A stretch of DNA of 64,000 nt from Paenibacillus abyssi. Lineage in GTDB: Bacteria > Bacillota > Bacilli > Paenibacillales > Paenibacillaceae. The notes beneath the pieces were generated by a model. It worked only from the letters and a program-made list of their open reading frames with translations. It did no database searches and had not been told where the DNA came from. Below, one piece after another: positions 42,129-51,805 of this stretch (positions are counted from its first letter, which is position 1; every line of letters begins with the position of its first letter). The stretch lies in assembly GCF_014640295.1 (NCBI RefSeq), contig NZ_BMGR01000014.1:1-64000 (forward strand), in the 5' to 3' direction. Both the position numbers and the translations under genes were made by a program.

Positions 42129-43321
42129 TGAAATTCCGTGATCACGCGAAAGCCTACCATTTCAAAACCTTAAACGAAATGAGCGAAAAAGAAAAAGCTA
42201 AATTTGCAGAAGTCCTGCTGCATTGGCACAAGGAAGGCATTCACCCCGAATGCGCCTGTAAGGAACAAAGACCTTATCCAAAGCTCCATGTGAGAAAAAG
42301 CAAAGCAGGAAATCTCACGCTCGCCAATAACCCTAACAGTAACCGAGGAGAACGGACGCATGATTTTCAGTGTTGGTTCAATCTCCCCGCTGAGGGATAT
42401 AAGGGTTACCTTAAGCAGCAGGGAATCCTTATCGATGAAGAAGGGCAGATCGCGTGTTCCCTCAAGAAGCCGAATATTCCAACGGCGACAGGCTCGCAAC
42501 AAAGCGTGAAAGCAGGTGGGGAAGGGGGGCATGTCTCCGGATCCGTGCCGGCGGCCGGCCTCAATGCTCTCCGCTATTTGTTCCTAACCTGGCTGCAGGA
42601 ATCACACGTACATGAATATCGTCCTGGCGGTCCACGAAATGTCCAGGGAAGACTGTTCAGAATCGCCATGAAAACCAAGATTAATGGGATACAGCTTACG
42701 TCCTCAAATTTCTGCATAGCAGGCGATCAATTCAGATACAACTTCGCCAAACACCGTGTCGTTATCTTCTGGGGCGATAAGTTTGCTCATCCCGCTACCG
42801 AATCCAAGACCAGCAGTTACCTCGTAAACCTTCCGGCCTTTTCGATTGCCGATCGAACCCTACATATTCAAAACGTAAGCCTATTAAAGTCAGTGTATGA
42901 GGCAGCTACTCTTACGAGCCGTGCTGTGGGCACAGGCTATTGGGTACTGTACCGGCAAGAGGACAAGAGCGGTAAGCTCGTAGATACGGAACTCATCTTT
43001 GAGCCGGCCGATCCAGATACCCTTATTCCAGTCGAATCATCCTATGAGGCGGAAATGATCAAATATCTCGTGAAAAACACGAGACATTTCAAGAAGCCCC
43101 TTGTCGGCAACGTGACAGACATGTTTTTAGATCATCGCCCAGATATGGTGTTGATGGATACGACGCCGAAGACAATCATAGAGGTTGCTGGATACCAGGA
43201 TGCTGAGTATCGGCAAAAACTCGCAGAGAAGCGTGAGAAGTACCTGGAACGCGGCTATCAATACGTGGAGTGGGACGGTAACAGCTCAATAGAAAAACTC
43301 ACGTTACCCCCCAAGCAATGA
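42128..43321 (+). CDS. DUF1173-type protein with PD-(D/E)XK-like C-terminus
   Basis: 397 residues. 'PECACKEQRPYPKLHVR' near the N-terminus and a C-terminal 'HRPDMVLMDTTPKTIIEVAGY' with the D..ExA/K layout and a following tyrosine/lysine helix ('YRQKLAEKREKYLERGYQYVEWDG') fit DUF1173 proteins carried by plasmids and ICEs. Probably a nucleic-acid-acting enzyme of the element. Translationally coupled to the AbrB fusion. Confidence 0.72.
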   Translation: MKFRDHAKAYHFKTLNEMSEKEKAKFAEVLLHWHKEGIHPECACKEQRPYPKLHVRKSKAGNLTLANNPNSNRGERTHDFQCWFNLPAEGYKGYLKQQGILIDEEGQIACSLKKPNIPTATGSQQSVKAGGEGGHVSGSVPAAGLNALRYLFLTWLQESHVHEYRPGGPRNVQGRLFRIAMKTKINGIQLTSSNFCIAGDQFRYNFAKHRVVIFWGDKFAHPATESKTSSYLVNLPAFSIADRTLHIQNVSLLKSVYEAATLTSRAVGTGYWVLYRQEDKSGKLVDTELIFEPADPDTLIPVESSYEAEMIKYLVKNTRHFKKPLVGNVTDMFLDHRPDMVLMDTTPKTIIEVAGYQDAEYRQKLAEKREKYLERGYQYVEWDGNSSIEKLTLPPKQ

Positions 43322-43505
43322 TGCTTCAATGTTTCTCGCGGGCACAAGGGACACCACGTAGGAAAAATTGCTTTTCCGCCGGTCCGCTGCAGTTGTCGGT
43401 TATATTATTGTGAACTTTCAAGATCATGATATATAATTTCGATAATACCGGCCTCCTTAAAGCGTTATAAACTAGAGGACATTTAGACAAAAGGGTGAAA
43501 AACGT
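43322..43505 (+). promoter_or_regulatory. Promoter region of the CoiA-like gene
   Basis: ATATATAATTTCGATAATA near 43427-43446 provides a good -10. AAGGGTG precedes ATG 43506. No GAAGCAC leader. Confidence 0.4.
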
Positions 43506-45164
43506 ATGTTTATAGTCCATGACCAGAACGGCAACCGAATATCAGCCCTTGAATCAGACATTTCATTAATCAAGCGCATGTCAAAAGGGGGCTCATTGTT
43601 CTGCCCCGATTGTCACGGACAAATGGTTTTTCGTGCTGGAGATGTAAAGATCACTCACTTTGCCCACAAGAAAGCCTGTAGTTACCCCTATGGAGAGCCA
43701 GAGACCGAAGAGCATCAGCACGGTAAACTTATACTGCGGGATTACTTTCGCACTCTGTATCCTGAAGCTTATGTCGATCTGGAGTTTCGGATCGATGAAA
43801 CAAATCAAAGATCTGACGTCATCGTCATTCATCCAAATGGGGATCGATGGGCCATTGAGTTTCAATGCTCGAAAATATCCGGGGAAAAATGGGCCGAAAG
43901 GAGAGCATTGTATGAAAAAGCAGGAGTGGCCGACTTTTGGGTTTTCGGAGATTCCGTTCACAGTTTTGGAAAGACTGATGGAAAGCCAGACACCGAAAAA
44001 CATCGTTTCAGTGGTATGGAACTAAGAAAGATTAATAATAGTGACGGAAACAGGTACCTAAACACCGACACACAATTGATTCGATTTGTCATTAATCGCT
44101 TGGGTAATTATTGGACTTCTGATAGTGTCGTCATAAGTAAGGAGGTAATCGCTCCCCTTTCAGAGGTCTTTGCTTCCGACAGGGAATTGCTGACGAACGA
44201 TATTCTTGATATATATGATCAGGATCAGATTAAGAAAAAACAACGAGAAAAAGAGCGGGAAAGCTCGGCCGAGAAAGTCGGTGCGACTAACAACGATGAG
44301 GACGAAGAAAATGACTGGGAATATCTGCCCGGCAGATTCAAAATCGACATGGTTGAAATGAAGGCAGCGGCCAAGAAGGATGTGCTTGAACTAATCCGCG
44401 AAACTCGCTCGGTAACAGAGCGGATGTCCGCTAGAGAAAGAACCGAATTCTATCAATTATGCGACAAGTACGGATACAAGGCAGACAATTTCCCTTCAAT
44501 TTTCAATTTGTGTTTGGAAGATATTGAATTAATCAATACACCAAGACAGCTTTGGCAACTCTGGATATATGATAAATACATACATAATAGGGTCGGACGT
44601 ACCTTCATTTCAGAAGACGTTTTCAAGACCTATTCGGACCGGATAGGAAGGGGCGAGTTCAGGCGCGGTATTAAAAAGGAATATCGGCATTACTCATATG
44701 TGATCTACGCTTATCTCGATATTTTAGAAAGTATCGGGTTGGTTGACCGAAAATGGTGGCGTGGGAGCAAAAAATGCTTATATACGGTGCTAGGAGACTG
44801 CTTCCCGTTATACAACAACCCTGTCGATAATGCAATGCTAGCAATCGCCTTGGAAACGCAACGTCTTGTGATCCCCGAGTTCAAAGAAAAAGTAACGGAG
44901 TTTATACATGAATCCAAGCAATTAAACCGGGAACGACAAGAGGAAATGCAACAGCAAAAGGAAAAAACTCAGTCAATGAAACAGGTGATTGAGGGGATTT
45001 TTGGGGTAATCGAACCGGATATTAATCTCGTTAGCAAGTGGGAATATGATTTTATCGTCGAGATGAATACAAGAATTCATAAAAATTGGATACTGACGGA
45101 TAAACAGATCGAAACGATCAGCAAAATAAACTTAAAAGTAAACCGGTCAGGTGCTAAGCGTTGA
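43506..45164 (+). CDS. CoiA-like nuclease-domain protein (1)
   Basis: 552 residues. N-terminal zinc module 'FCPDCHGQMVFRAGDVKITHFAH' region (CxxC then HFAH, about 32-55) and a PD-(D/E)XK core 'RSDVIVIHPNGDRWAIEFQCS' region with E-x-Q. This is the competence protein CoiA pattern. The remaining 350 residues are charged and helical, longer than chromosomal CoiA. CoiA acts on incoming DNA during natural transformation; a transfer-related role is likely. A second homologue is at 49668. Confidence 0.85.
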   Translation: MFIVHDQNGNRISALESDISLIKRMSKGGSLFCPDCHGQMVFRAGDVKITHFAHKKACSYPYGEPETEEHQHGKLILRDYFRTLYPEAYVDLEFRIDETNQRSDVIVIHPNGDRWAIEFQCSKISGEKWAERRALYEKAGVADFWVFGDSVHSFGKTDGKPDTEKHRFSGMELRKINNSDGNRYLNTDTQLIRFVINRLGNYWTSDSVVISKEVIAPLSEVFASDRELLTNDILDIYDQDQIKKKQREKERESSAEKVGATNNDEDEENDWEYLPGRFKIDMVEMKAAAKKDVLELIRETRSVTERMSARERTEFYQLCDKYGYKADNFPSIFNLCLEDIELINTPRQLWQLWIYDKYIHNRVGRTFISEDVFKTYSDRIGRGEFRRGIKKEYRHYSYVIYAYLDILESIGLVDRKWWRGSKKCLYTVLGDCFPLYNNPVDNAMLAIALETQRLVIPEFKEKVTEFIHESKQLNRERQEEMQQQKEKTQSMKQVIEGIFGVIEPDINLVSKWEYDFIVEMNTRIHKNWILTDKQIETISKINLKVNRSGAKR

Positions 45165-45502
45165 ACTCAATTCACACTTGGAGCTAGATAGATACATGGC
45201 CTTTCAGCGGCGGCGGAACGGCATTCGCAGCTATATTCATCTTCACGATTTCAATCCTGCATGACCAGTATCTACAAAGGTTAAACCAACATGGCTTAGC
45301 AAAAGTTGAGTTTATCTGGTATTTATACTGGGAATTTTAGAACTTATTATTTGATGATTCTGACTGACCGCTGAAGCTGAAGGGCATAATAGAGGCTTAT
45401 TTATTTGATTTATTTTACTTCACAAAATACAGGTTTGTTGCAGTATAATAAAAAAAGGCCATATCGGCCGTTATGTCTGAAGATTTGTGTCACTAGACAG
45501 TT
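45165..45502. other. Gene-free stretch with a minus-strand terminator
   Basis: No supported ORF. CGGCCGATATGGCC followed by seven Ts on the minus strand (plus 45449-45473) ends the gene at 45503. Confidence 0.6.
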
Positions 45503-46267
45503 TCACGCATGTTTTGCAAGAACCGGGATATATTCCGGAGGTACTTCAAATATTTGATTTCCAATTGCAAACTTATTCCCTTTAAAAATGACGCCATGAG
45601 ACTTTATTTCTTCAAGGCGTATTTTATGAGCCAATCCGGAAAAGCTCTCTTCATCAGCTGCTGGTGCGAAGGTGTTAAAAAGTTGCGTGAGACAAATCAA
45701 TGGAGTATTTATCACACTTCGTAATTTCTCTTGATCATCGAAGCGAAATGAAGTGAATTCACGGTCCGCCTGTGATCGAAGATCTTTGTACACTAGACGA
45801 GAAATAGTACTCATTTTAGGATAATCATCTGATAAGCCCATGAATAGAAATTCAAGCCAGGTTCGCGGAAGTGTAGCAAGCAAGCACTTTTGGGTTAGAT
45901 CTAGCTGAGGCATGTTCTGATATAGGTCCGCAAATCTACCGATGAGTTGCGCCCCGACAATCTGTTGTAACAAATCATTATCTAATTCAGTGTTAAAGGC
46001 GAAGTACAGGGTTGAGAGAAGTGAGAGCAACGCCCCCTCTCCTCTTGATTTGATAAACTGATTGGGACTCTTAAATATCGGTTGAAATGCTTTTTCGTAA
46101 ATTTGCTCAATTGGCCGGTAACTAGTTTCTTTTTGTTGATTTGCAACATTAAAAACACCCAGGATTGATGTATCTAAATTGGTTAAGTGGTTACCTAACT
46201 CTTTCATTGAGTAATTTCTTGTTTGCAAATGATTAATAGCAGTCTTTAATGCCATGTTAAAATCCAA
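45503..46267 (-). CDS. Helical protein of unknown function
   Basis: The start is placed at TTG 46267, 8 bases after GGGGAG; ATG 46285 lies upstream of that site. 254 residues, mostly helical, low GC. No catalytic motif recognised. The lower GC content and flanking gene-free gaps suggest separate acquisition. Confidence 0.6.
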   Translation of the reverse strand: MDFNMALKTAINHLQTRNYSMKELGNHLTNLDTSILGVFNVANQQKETSYRPIEQIYEKAFQPIFKSPNQFIKSRGEGALLSLLSTLYFAFNTELDNDLLQQIVGAQLIGRFADLYQNMPQLDLTQKCLLATLPRTWLEFLFMGLSDDYPKMSTISRLVYKDLRSQADREFTSFRFDDQEKLRSVINTPLICLTQLFNTFAPAADEESFSGLAHKIRLEEIKSHGVIFKGNKFAIGNQIFEVPPEYIPVLAKHA

Positions 46268-46891
46268 ACTTTTCACTCCCCACATATAATCTACACATCC
46301 TCATTATTTCCACTGAATTAGAAGCTAATACCACCACTATTCAAATCATTTAGATAACTCCCAAAAACCAAAACACGCTTTACCGTGTATGCAAAGCAAG
46401 ACTGATTATTCACAAATTCAACTCTACCCAAAAACACACTACCAACCGTTGCTGGACGTGAAAGGATCGAAGACAGGATGGAGGAGATAGGGGCGTAGGC
46501 ATACCGTCGTACCTGTAATCATATTGCAACGGTAAAGCCATGAAGCGATAACATTGGAGGGCTATAATAAACAGTGACCCCCTTTTGAATATAAATACTT
46601 AGCCCGCGGCCACGTGAAACCGCGGGCAATTTTTTTACTTCATTCTTCGTTTCGTTTTTTTGCATAAGTAAATGCCTCAAAGGGCAGGAAGTGGGGGCCG
46701 ATGAGCTTATGGGTATCTACAGATTCGAATGTCTCATCTATCCCATCAGAATACCCGCATGATGGTTGTAGAACTCTCCCGTGTGTTGGCTACGATCGCA
46801 TCGAAAGTACACTTATCTATCGACATCATCTTGTATGTTTATAGAGTTGTAAATATGGAGATAATAGTAAAAAGAACTAGGATGTGATACT
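46268..46891. ncRNA. Gene-free gap with a possible structured RNA
   Basis: ACCGTTGC (46445-46452) and GCAACGGT (46526-46533) are perfect inverted repeats around 73 nt. A strong terminator GCCCGCGG...CCGCGGGC with seven Ts (46602-46638) follows about 70 nt later. No ORF lies between, so a 150-200 nt non-coding RNA is possible. The rest (46640-46891) shows nothing definite. Confidence 0.4.
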
Positions 46892-48523
46892 GTGGAGTTT
46901 GTACATATTGAGGAAACAATTAATGTTCGAAAGTCTTTTGAGGACTTCGGTTATTTTCGTTTATATGTAACTGATCGGAATTGGGTGGGAGAGAAATTCG
47001 TAACCAAGGAAGACACACGTTCATTTTTAAACCGGCTTCGTGGTATGAATGAGTTTTTCTTCGACATATATAAGCATAAACTTAATGGTATACGTATCGA
47101 TATTTTAATAGATTGTTCATATTTTTCAACGCAGCTGGAAGAGGACAGACCAGTAAAGCGCTTCCTAAGAGAAATAGAACAGAATCTCCATCTACTTGAA
47201 GATCCGCGAGTGTTAATTGAGTGGAAGAGGAAACTAAGGTTCTATGCTGGCTCCCCCGAAAACTATGCATTATTATACCACTTTTGCAAATCAAATTCTC
47301 ACCTGCAAATATCAAGTGAAATCGCTCAATACATCGAGATGCAAGTTTATGAGAACGGAGAAAAAGCGGTTAAGAGTGTTATAAAAAAAGACTATAAGAG
47401 GCTAGCCAAGGAACTTTTTGAAGAAGAATTAGAGTTTGATTACATTATAGACCGACTCTCCGCTTCCACAGACAGACGTTTGAAAGACGATTCACTTTTC
47501 ATAAGTCGCCTCTTTAAATTCGCCATGCAGGATCCGAGGATTTTCCTCTATAACATCCTCTTTATCAAACAATTCTACAAGCCGACCTATAAAGAAGAAC
47601 TATTCCAACAACTGTTTATTCGGATACAAAACGAGAAAAGGGATAACTGCTCGGTAACGGTTGAGGTCATTGACCAAGAACAAGAATCCGAAAATAAAAT
47701 TAATACTGACTATTGCCAAGATGTAAGGGACAACGGTGAACCAATGCTGATGTTTTTCAAGAATGATCCTCCAAGCCAAGTATATAGCGAAAAGAAGGAT
47801 ATTCTAACTACAATTGGAAAATGGGTCAAACAACGTTTGAAAGCGGAAGATCTTAAAAATCTACCAATTAAGTCATGGATTCATTTTATTAAAGACCAGC
47901 ACCAGATTAGGCAAGATGTTGGCTTACTTATAATTAGGAACGTATCCAGAATAGCTGGAAGACTTGGAGACGAATATTTGTTTATAGCAGAAGGACTTAT
48001 AAGAGGTCCCGAGTCGATAACACCATTTCCAGTTATAGATCCTGACTCCTGGGTACATCTTAATCAGAGACAATGTGCCGTACTCTGCTATCTAATTTGC
48101 TTAATTCATGATATTTGCAAGGAAAAAAATTACACCATCTACGAAGTGTCTGATGATAAACTTGGTGCAATTAATATCTTGGAAATTGGGAGAGATGGTA
48201 CTGAGGAAAAGAATGGAACTCGCAAGATAAGTAATCCCCAAACAAAACAGCGTATAACCACGGAGGGCAAAGAAAGACATAAAAAGCAGAATCATTGGGT
48301 TAGTTTCCACTTTAGACGACTTAGAAAAAGCGAAAACCCCTCTACTGCAGCAATTGAGAAGGCAAAGGCTTACGGCATACACAACATCCCAAGGGGTTTT
48401 ACATTTGTAGAATCATTCACTCGAGGATCAGTTATCGGTGAAAGAAAGATATCAGCGATCGATGTCTATAGGAGGACGATGCAACGGTTTGAGCACGTTG
48501 GTCAGGAGGCGCAACCTAGCTGA
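46892..48523 (+). CDS. Large protein of unknown function
   Basis: GTG 46892 after AGGATGTG. 543 residues, helical, AT-rich. The C-terminal region contains 'HWVSFHFRRLRKSENPS' and 'GFTFVESFTRGS', a conserved-looking H-W-V-x2-H-x-R...P-S...T-F-V-x3-x-R-G arrangement that I believe recurs in plasmid/phage proteins but cannot name. Absence of signal or membrane segments suggests a cytoplasmic protein. Confidence 0.6.
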   Translation: MEFVHIEETINVRKSFEDFGYFRLYVTDRNWVGEKFVTKEDTRSFLNRLRGMNEFFFDIYKHKLNGIRIDILIDCSYFSTQLEEDRPVKRFLREIEQNLHLLEDPRVLIEWKRKLRFYAGSPENYALLYHFCKSNSHLQISSEIAQYIEMQVYENGEKAVKSVIKKDYKRLAKELFEEELEFDYIIDRLSASTDRRLKDDSLFISRLFKFAMQDPRIFLYNILFIKQFYKPTYKEELFQQLFIRIQNEKRDNCSVTVEVIDQEQESENKINTDYCQDVRDNGEPMLMFFKNDPPSQVYSEKKDILTTIGKWVKQRLKAEDLKNLPIKSWIHFIKDQHQIRQDVGLLIIRNVSRIAGRLGDEYLFIAEGLIRGPESITPFPVIDPDSWVHLNQRQCAVLCYLICLIHDICKEKNYTIYEVSDDKLGAINILEIGRDGTEEKNGTRKISNPQTKQRITTEGKERHKKQNHWVSFHFRRLRKSENPSTAAIEKAKAYGIHNIPRGFTFVESFTRGSVIGERKISAIDVYRRTMQRFEHVGQEAQPS

Positions 48524-48679
48524 CTCATCGAAACACTAACTTGACTAGAATAACCGTACGGACAAGAGAGAGCAGCAGGAGCGGGCTAACGGTTGTCGGT
48601 CTATCATTGGCATCTACGTCCCTGGACTCATCGCTGCTGCACCTGTCCCGGTTGTACATACCTTAGATGAGGGGAAAAA

Positions 48680-49345
48680 TGGTACAATGTTCAAATCACC
48701 TACTACATACGAGGGAGTTGTATCATGAAAAAGAAAATATTGATATCGATTTTAGCGACTGCCGTGATCCTGGCTTCGATGGCGGTGGGCGCCCTGGCCG
48801 CACCGGCCATACGGATCTTGGTTGATGGACAGAACAGCAATGTAAAGTTCAAAATCATTAACGGATCCACCTATTTATCGCTGGTCGACGTCGCAAAAAT
48901 ATTCGATGCCAAAGTCGGATATTCCGCAAAGGAACGGATCGTTTGGATAAACACTAACCGGCCAGAGCAGACGAGCAATGCGAAAGCTGATCAAGGCGAC
49001 GCCGAATGGATGCTCTCGCCAAGAGATGTCGATGCGATCAATTCGGTATATGCTTACGCGATGGGACTGGAAGATCAAATGAACCTGTACTACAGAAGCA
49101 AGATCAATGCTTACGAGCTGGAAGAAGTAAGAGACAGCGCGAAAATTGATATTCGCAAGTCGCTTGCCGGCATCAAGGACTCGCCGATCCCGCTTGTCCA
49201 GGAGTTCGTAGGATACGCAAACGACGTGCTCGAAACAATGGATGCCGCGCTGCCGCGTGGTTCATTGACAGAAGTAAGCCTGCTGAAATCAGCACTGCAA
49301 GATCTCTCACGGACATATCGCAAACTAGGGAGTATGGCCGGTTAA
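48680..49345 (+). CDS. Secreted CuAO-N-like protein (second copy)
   Basis: CDS 48725-49345 (206 residues), with the same upstream promoter (GGTACAATG here instead of GGTATAATG) and GGAG site as the copy at 17219. Signal peptide, short copper-amine-oxidase-N type module and helical C-terminal domain are almost identical. It keeps a terminator right after the stop codon. It has no Tn7-like ends around it, so it may be the parent of the transposon-borne copy, or both derive from a common donor. Confidence 0.82.
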   Translation, partial: WYNVQITYYIRGSCIMKKKILISILATAVILASMAVGALAAPAIRILVDGQNSNVKFKIINGSTYLSLVDVAKIFDAKVGYSAKERIVWINTNRPEQTSNAKADQGDAEWMLSPRDVDAINSVYAYAMGLEDQMNLYYRSKINAYELEEVRDSAKIDIRKSLAGIKDSPIPLVQEFVGYANDVLETMDAALPRGSLTEVSLLKSALQDLSRTYRKLGSMAG

Positions 49346-49360
49346 ATACCGGCTTTTTTG
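49336..49360 (+). terminator. Intrinsic terminator overlapping the stop codon
   Basis: GCCGGT-TAAAT-ACCGGC followed by TTTTTT. The corresponding site after the 17219 copy has diverged (GGTTAACTACCACC). Confidence 0.85.
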
Positions 49361-49667
49361 TTTCAAATAATAATGAATAACTATAAGAAGTTATTATAAC
49401 GCTTTAACACTTTAACGCTTTACACTATTACATAAAATTCGTATTTTATACAGATGTCTAGATGTGATGATGAGCCCTTATACAATAAGCATTCTTTCAT
49501 GATGTACAACATTATGGATCAATAATTCTTCGTTTTAAAAATATAAGTTGAAAATAGCTAAATTTAAAACCGTTACTCATGTTAGAGAAACGGTTTTATT
49601 TAAATGATTTTTATGAGTTGTCTTCTGGAACTTGATTGTCACAATATCATGTGAAAATTATCTTGCC
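49361..49667. other. AT-rich gap with convergent terminator
   Basis: Tandem CGCTTTA-ACACTTTAA-CGCTTTA repeats near 49400. AAAACCGTT...AACGGTTTT (49566-49597) is a bidirectional terminator for the minus-strand CoiA-like gene. No ORF. Confidence 0.55.
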
Positions 49668-51191
49668 TCAATCATCAAAATCAATATCGTCTAACTCAAA
49701 CTTATAATTAATAATTTGATCTTTTATTTGTTGGATGACAACTTCTACCTCTTCAATTCCATTTAACTCTTTAAACATTATTGCGTAATCGGTTGGCGTT
49801 GGTTTTTGATTGTACATCCTCAATGATAGTTTACTATGCCGCAGTCTTTCATTGATCCAGTCATTACTTCTTGTAATCAGCCAATCCAGGACATCTTTGT
49901 GATTTTCGTATACGTACTGTGCCATTTCGATTTTTTTCTTATATTTCGAAGTTAAATAATCCTTCAATGACAGGCTTCCTTGTTCTTTAAGAAAACCTAC
50001 GCGCTTAAAATCTGAGGGATAAGCAAAATAGGTTAGGATCTTTAAATTTAATATTTCGTTTTCTTTTAATTGAGAATAATCTGCAATATTTCTTATAGAG
50101 GTATCAATAAGTATCTTATATTTGTCAAAAAACTCGATGACTTCTAAGTTAATAATGTCTTCCTTCAGTTCTGCCAATTCTTTATCGTAACCAGCGTCTT
50201 CCTCATCTTCATAAGGATCTTTATATGTCAATGATCCATTATGGTCTTTTAGTATTAATTTGAAACACTCAGCGAACTCTACTCCGTACGTTGTACGGGA
50301 GAATATACCTTTTTCACGCAATCTCTCACGGTAAAGAGCACTCTTTTGCTCCTGTTCTTTTCTCTCCAGCATATAATAAATGTGATTTAACCTGTTCTTC
50401 ATTTTTTCTTCGAGAGATTCGGAAATCAAAACGACGTACCCATACTTCTTATTCTTTCGAGTTTTTATCGCACTCATTGTTACAGAATGCTCCATTGGAC
50501 TATGATAGGTGAAGGTTTGGGTACGCCTGATCCCTCTTATTATTTTGGTCTCTGGTGATTCAATAAAATTAAAGTCGATTGTTAGTTCGGATGTATCCAA
50601 GTCTAAAAAATACACAAGACCAGTGGTTCTAAACACTGTTTTCTCTAAATCAGACCTCTTTCGTGCATCAGTATTATCCCGCGCTGCAGAGAATTTCATA
50701 AATTTTCTCTTATCAAAAAACCAGAAGTCCTGGATATCTGCGGATTCGTATAAATTATGCCTCTCCTCCCATGCGGAAGTCGAGATTAAACTATGCTGGA
50801 ATTCAAATGCCCAAGTACGATCAGCGAATTCTCCATCTCTATGTTTTACATACACATCAACGATTTGGCCGGTTTCAGGTATATGAACTTCATATTCAAT
50901 ATATGCAGTCGGAAATTTGGACTTTAGCCAATCATATAACAATTGCTTCCCCTGTATATGTGAAGGTGTTTCCGGTTCAGAACCTATATACTCGCACTCC
51001 AAATTTACGTGGGAAAAATACGGATTCTTTACGTTACCCTTATTGTACCGAACAACACCCTCACAATTTGGGCAGAACAACTTGTGTGACCGCGAAAGTG
51101 TCCTTGTGGATGCTTCATCACAATTAGATGCTATTAATGGCTTCTTTTCCTCAGTAAGACATCTTAACAATGTTTGCACCGTCCCATTCAA
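49668..51191 (-). CDS. CoiA-like nuclease-domain protein (2)
   Basis: 507 residues. 'LFCPNCEGVVRYNKGN' and 'YFSHVNLECEY' form the CoiA-type zinc part; 'IVDVYVKHRDGEFADRTWAFEFQHS' region gives the D..ExQ nuclease core. A long charged helical tail follows. Clearly homologous in plan to 43506 but strongly diverged, and more AT-rich. It is transcribed from leader copy 10. The start has only a weak site (GAG), so translation may depend on the leader. Confidence 0.82.
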   Translation of the reverse strand: MNGTVQTLLRCLTEEKKPLIASNCDEASTRTLSRSHKLFCPNCEGVVRYNKGNVKNPYFSHVNLECEYIGSEPETPSHIQGKQLLYDWLKSKFPTAYIEYEVHIPETGQIVDVYVKHRDGEFADRTWAFEFQHSLISTSAWEERHNLYESADIQDFWFFDKRKFMKFSAARDNTDARKRSDLEKTVFRTTGLVYFLDLDTSELTIDFNFIESPETKIIRGIRRTQTFTYHSPMEHSVTMSAIKTRKNKKYGYVVLISESLEEKMKNRLNHIYYMLERKEQEQKSALYRERLREKGIFSRTTYGVEFAECFKLILKDHNGSLTYKDPYEDEEDAGYDKELAELKEDIINLEVIEFFDKYKILIDTSIRNIADYSQLKENEILNLKILTYFAYPSDFKRVGFLKEQGSLSLKDYLTSKYKKKIEMAQYVYENHKDVLDWLITRSNDWINERLRHSKLSLRMYNQKPTPTDYAIMFKELNGIEEVEVVIQQIKDQIINYKFELDDIDFDD

Positions 51192-51269
51192 CTAAAAATC
51201 TCGACGCGCTCTTGTTGTTTTCTCTGTCTTAAGGACTGCGTCACTTTAGAAACAACAAAATAAATAAAC

Positions 51270-51360
51270 GAAGAAGGCCGGGGATTCTTCCCTTCGGCCC
51301 TCACTTTGTGCGGTGCTTCCGCTACAAAAATATAATAACCCTGGTTGCTATCGATGTCAA
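51270..51360 (-). promoter_or_regulatory. Promoter plus GGAAGCAC leader (copy 10, minus)
   Basis: On the minus strand: TTGACA (plus 51355-51360), 17-bp spacer, TATTAT (plus 51332-51337), and GGAAGCACCG only 11 nt later (plus 51311-51320). The stem here is GGCC-GAA-GGG...TCCC-C-GGCC (51272-51300), not using GTGCTT. It is the copy with the shortest 5' part. Confidence 0.68.
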
Positions 51361-51369
51361 CTTTTACCA

Positions 51370-51805
51370 TATGAAATTAAGAAAAATTTGGACAAGATAG
51401 CTTATTCTCTTCCCCTATAGCTCAGTCGACAAAACGGTAGCTTGCGAGTGCCTATCAGTTAGCCAAAGGCAAGGATGTCAGTCGCGAGATGGGATCGTAA
51501 ATCCGTTCAAGTTAATTATTCACTAGCAGGTGCAACCTGGTTCCTTGTGCTTCTAACCAAAGAATACTCCTCAAGTTGTTGAATATGACTTTATTAGAGA
51601 GAGCCGCCTTCGTTTTACTATCTACGAGCTTCACACCTGCTGTATTGGTTCAACAGCTCATCGAGTTGCTGTGATTTATACAAAATAACGTCCCAGAGTA
51701 CGTTCCGCGTGATAAGTATGCTTGATGGAGATCCGATCGCATTTTTCAATTTCCCCCCGGATCTGGTTTTTACTCATACCAATAATACCTGTGTCCATGC
51801 CATCA
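51370..51805. other. Gap with a tRNA-like relic
   Basis: CCCCTATAGCTCAGTCG...GGTAGC (51413-51445) looks like the acceptor and D-arm of a tRNA, but the D-stem does not close and no matching anticodon and T-arm follow. Nothing else is supported. Confidence 0.3.

Noticed and set aside
51413-51530. A functional tRNA gene
   Set aside because: Only the TAGCTCAG-like D-arm part fits; stems do not close and no proper anticodon arm or T-arm follows.
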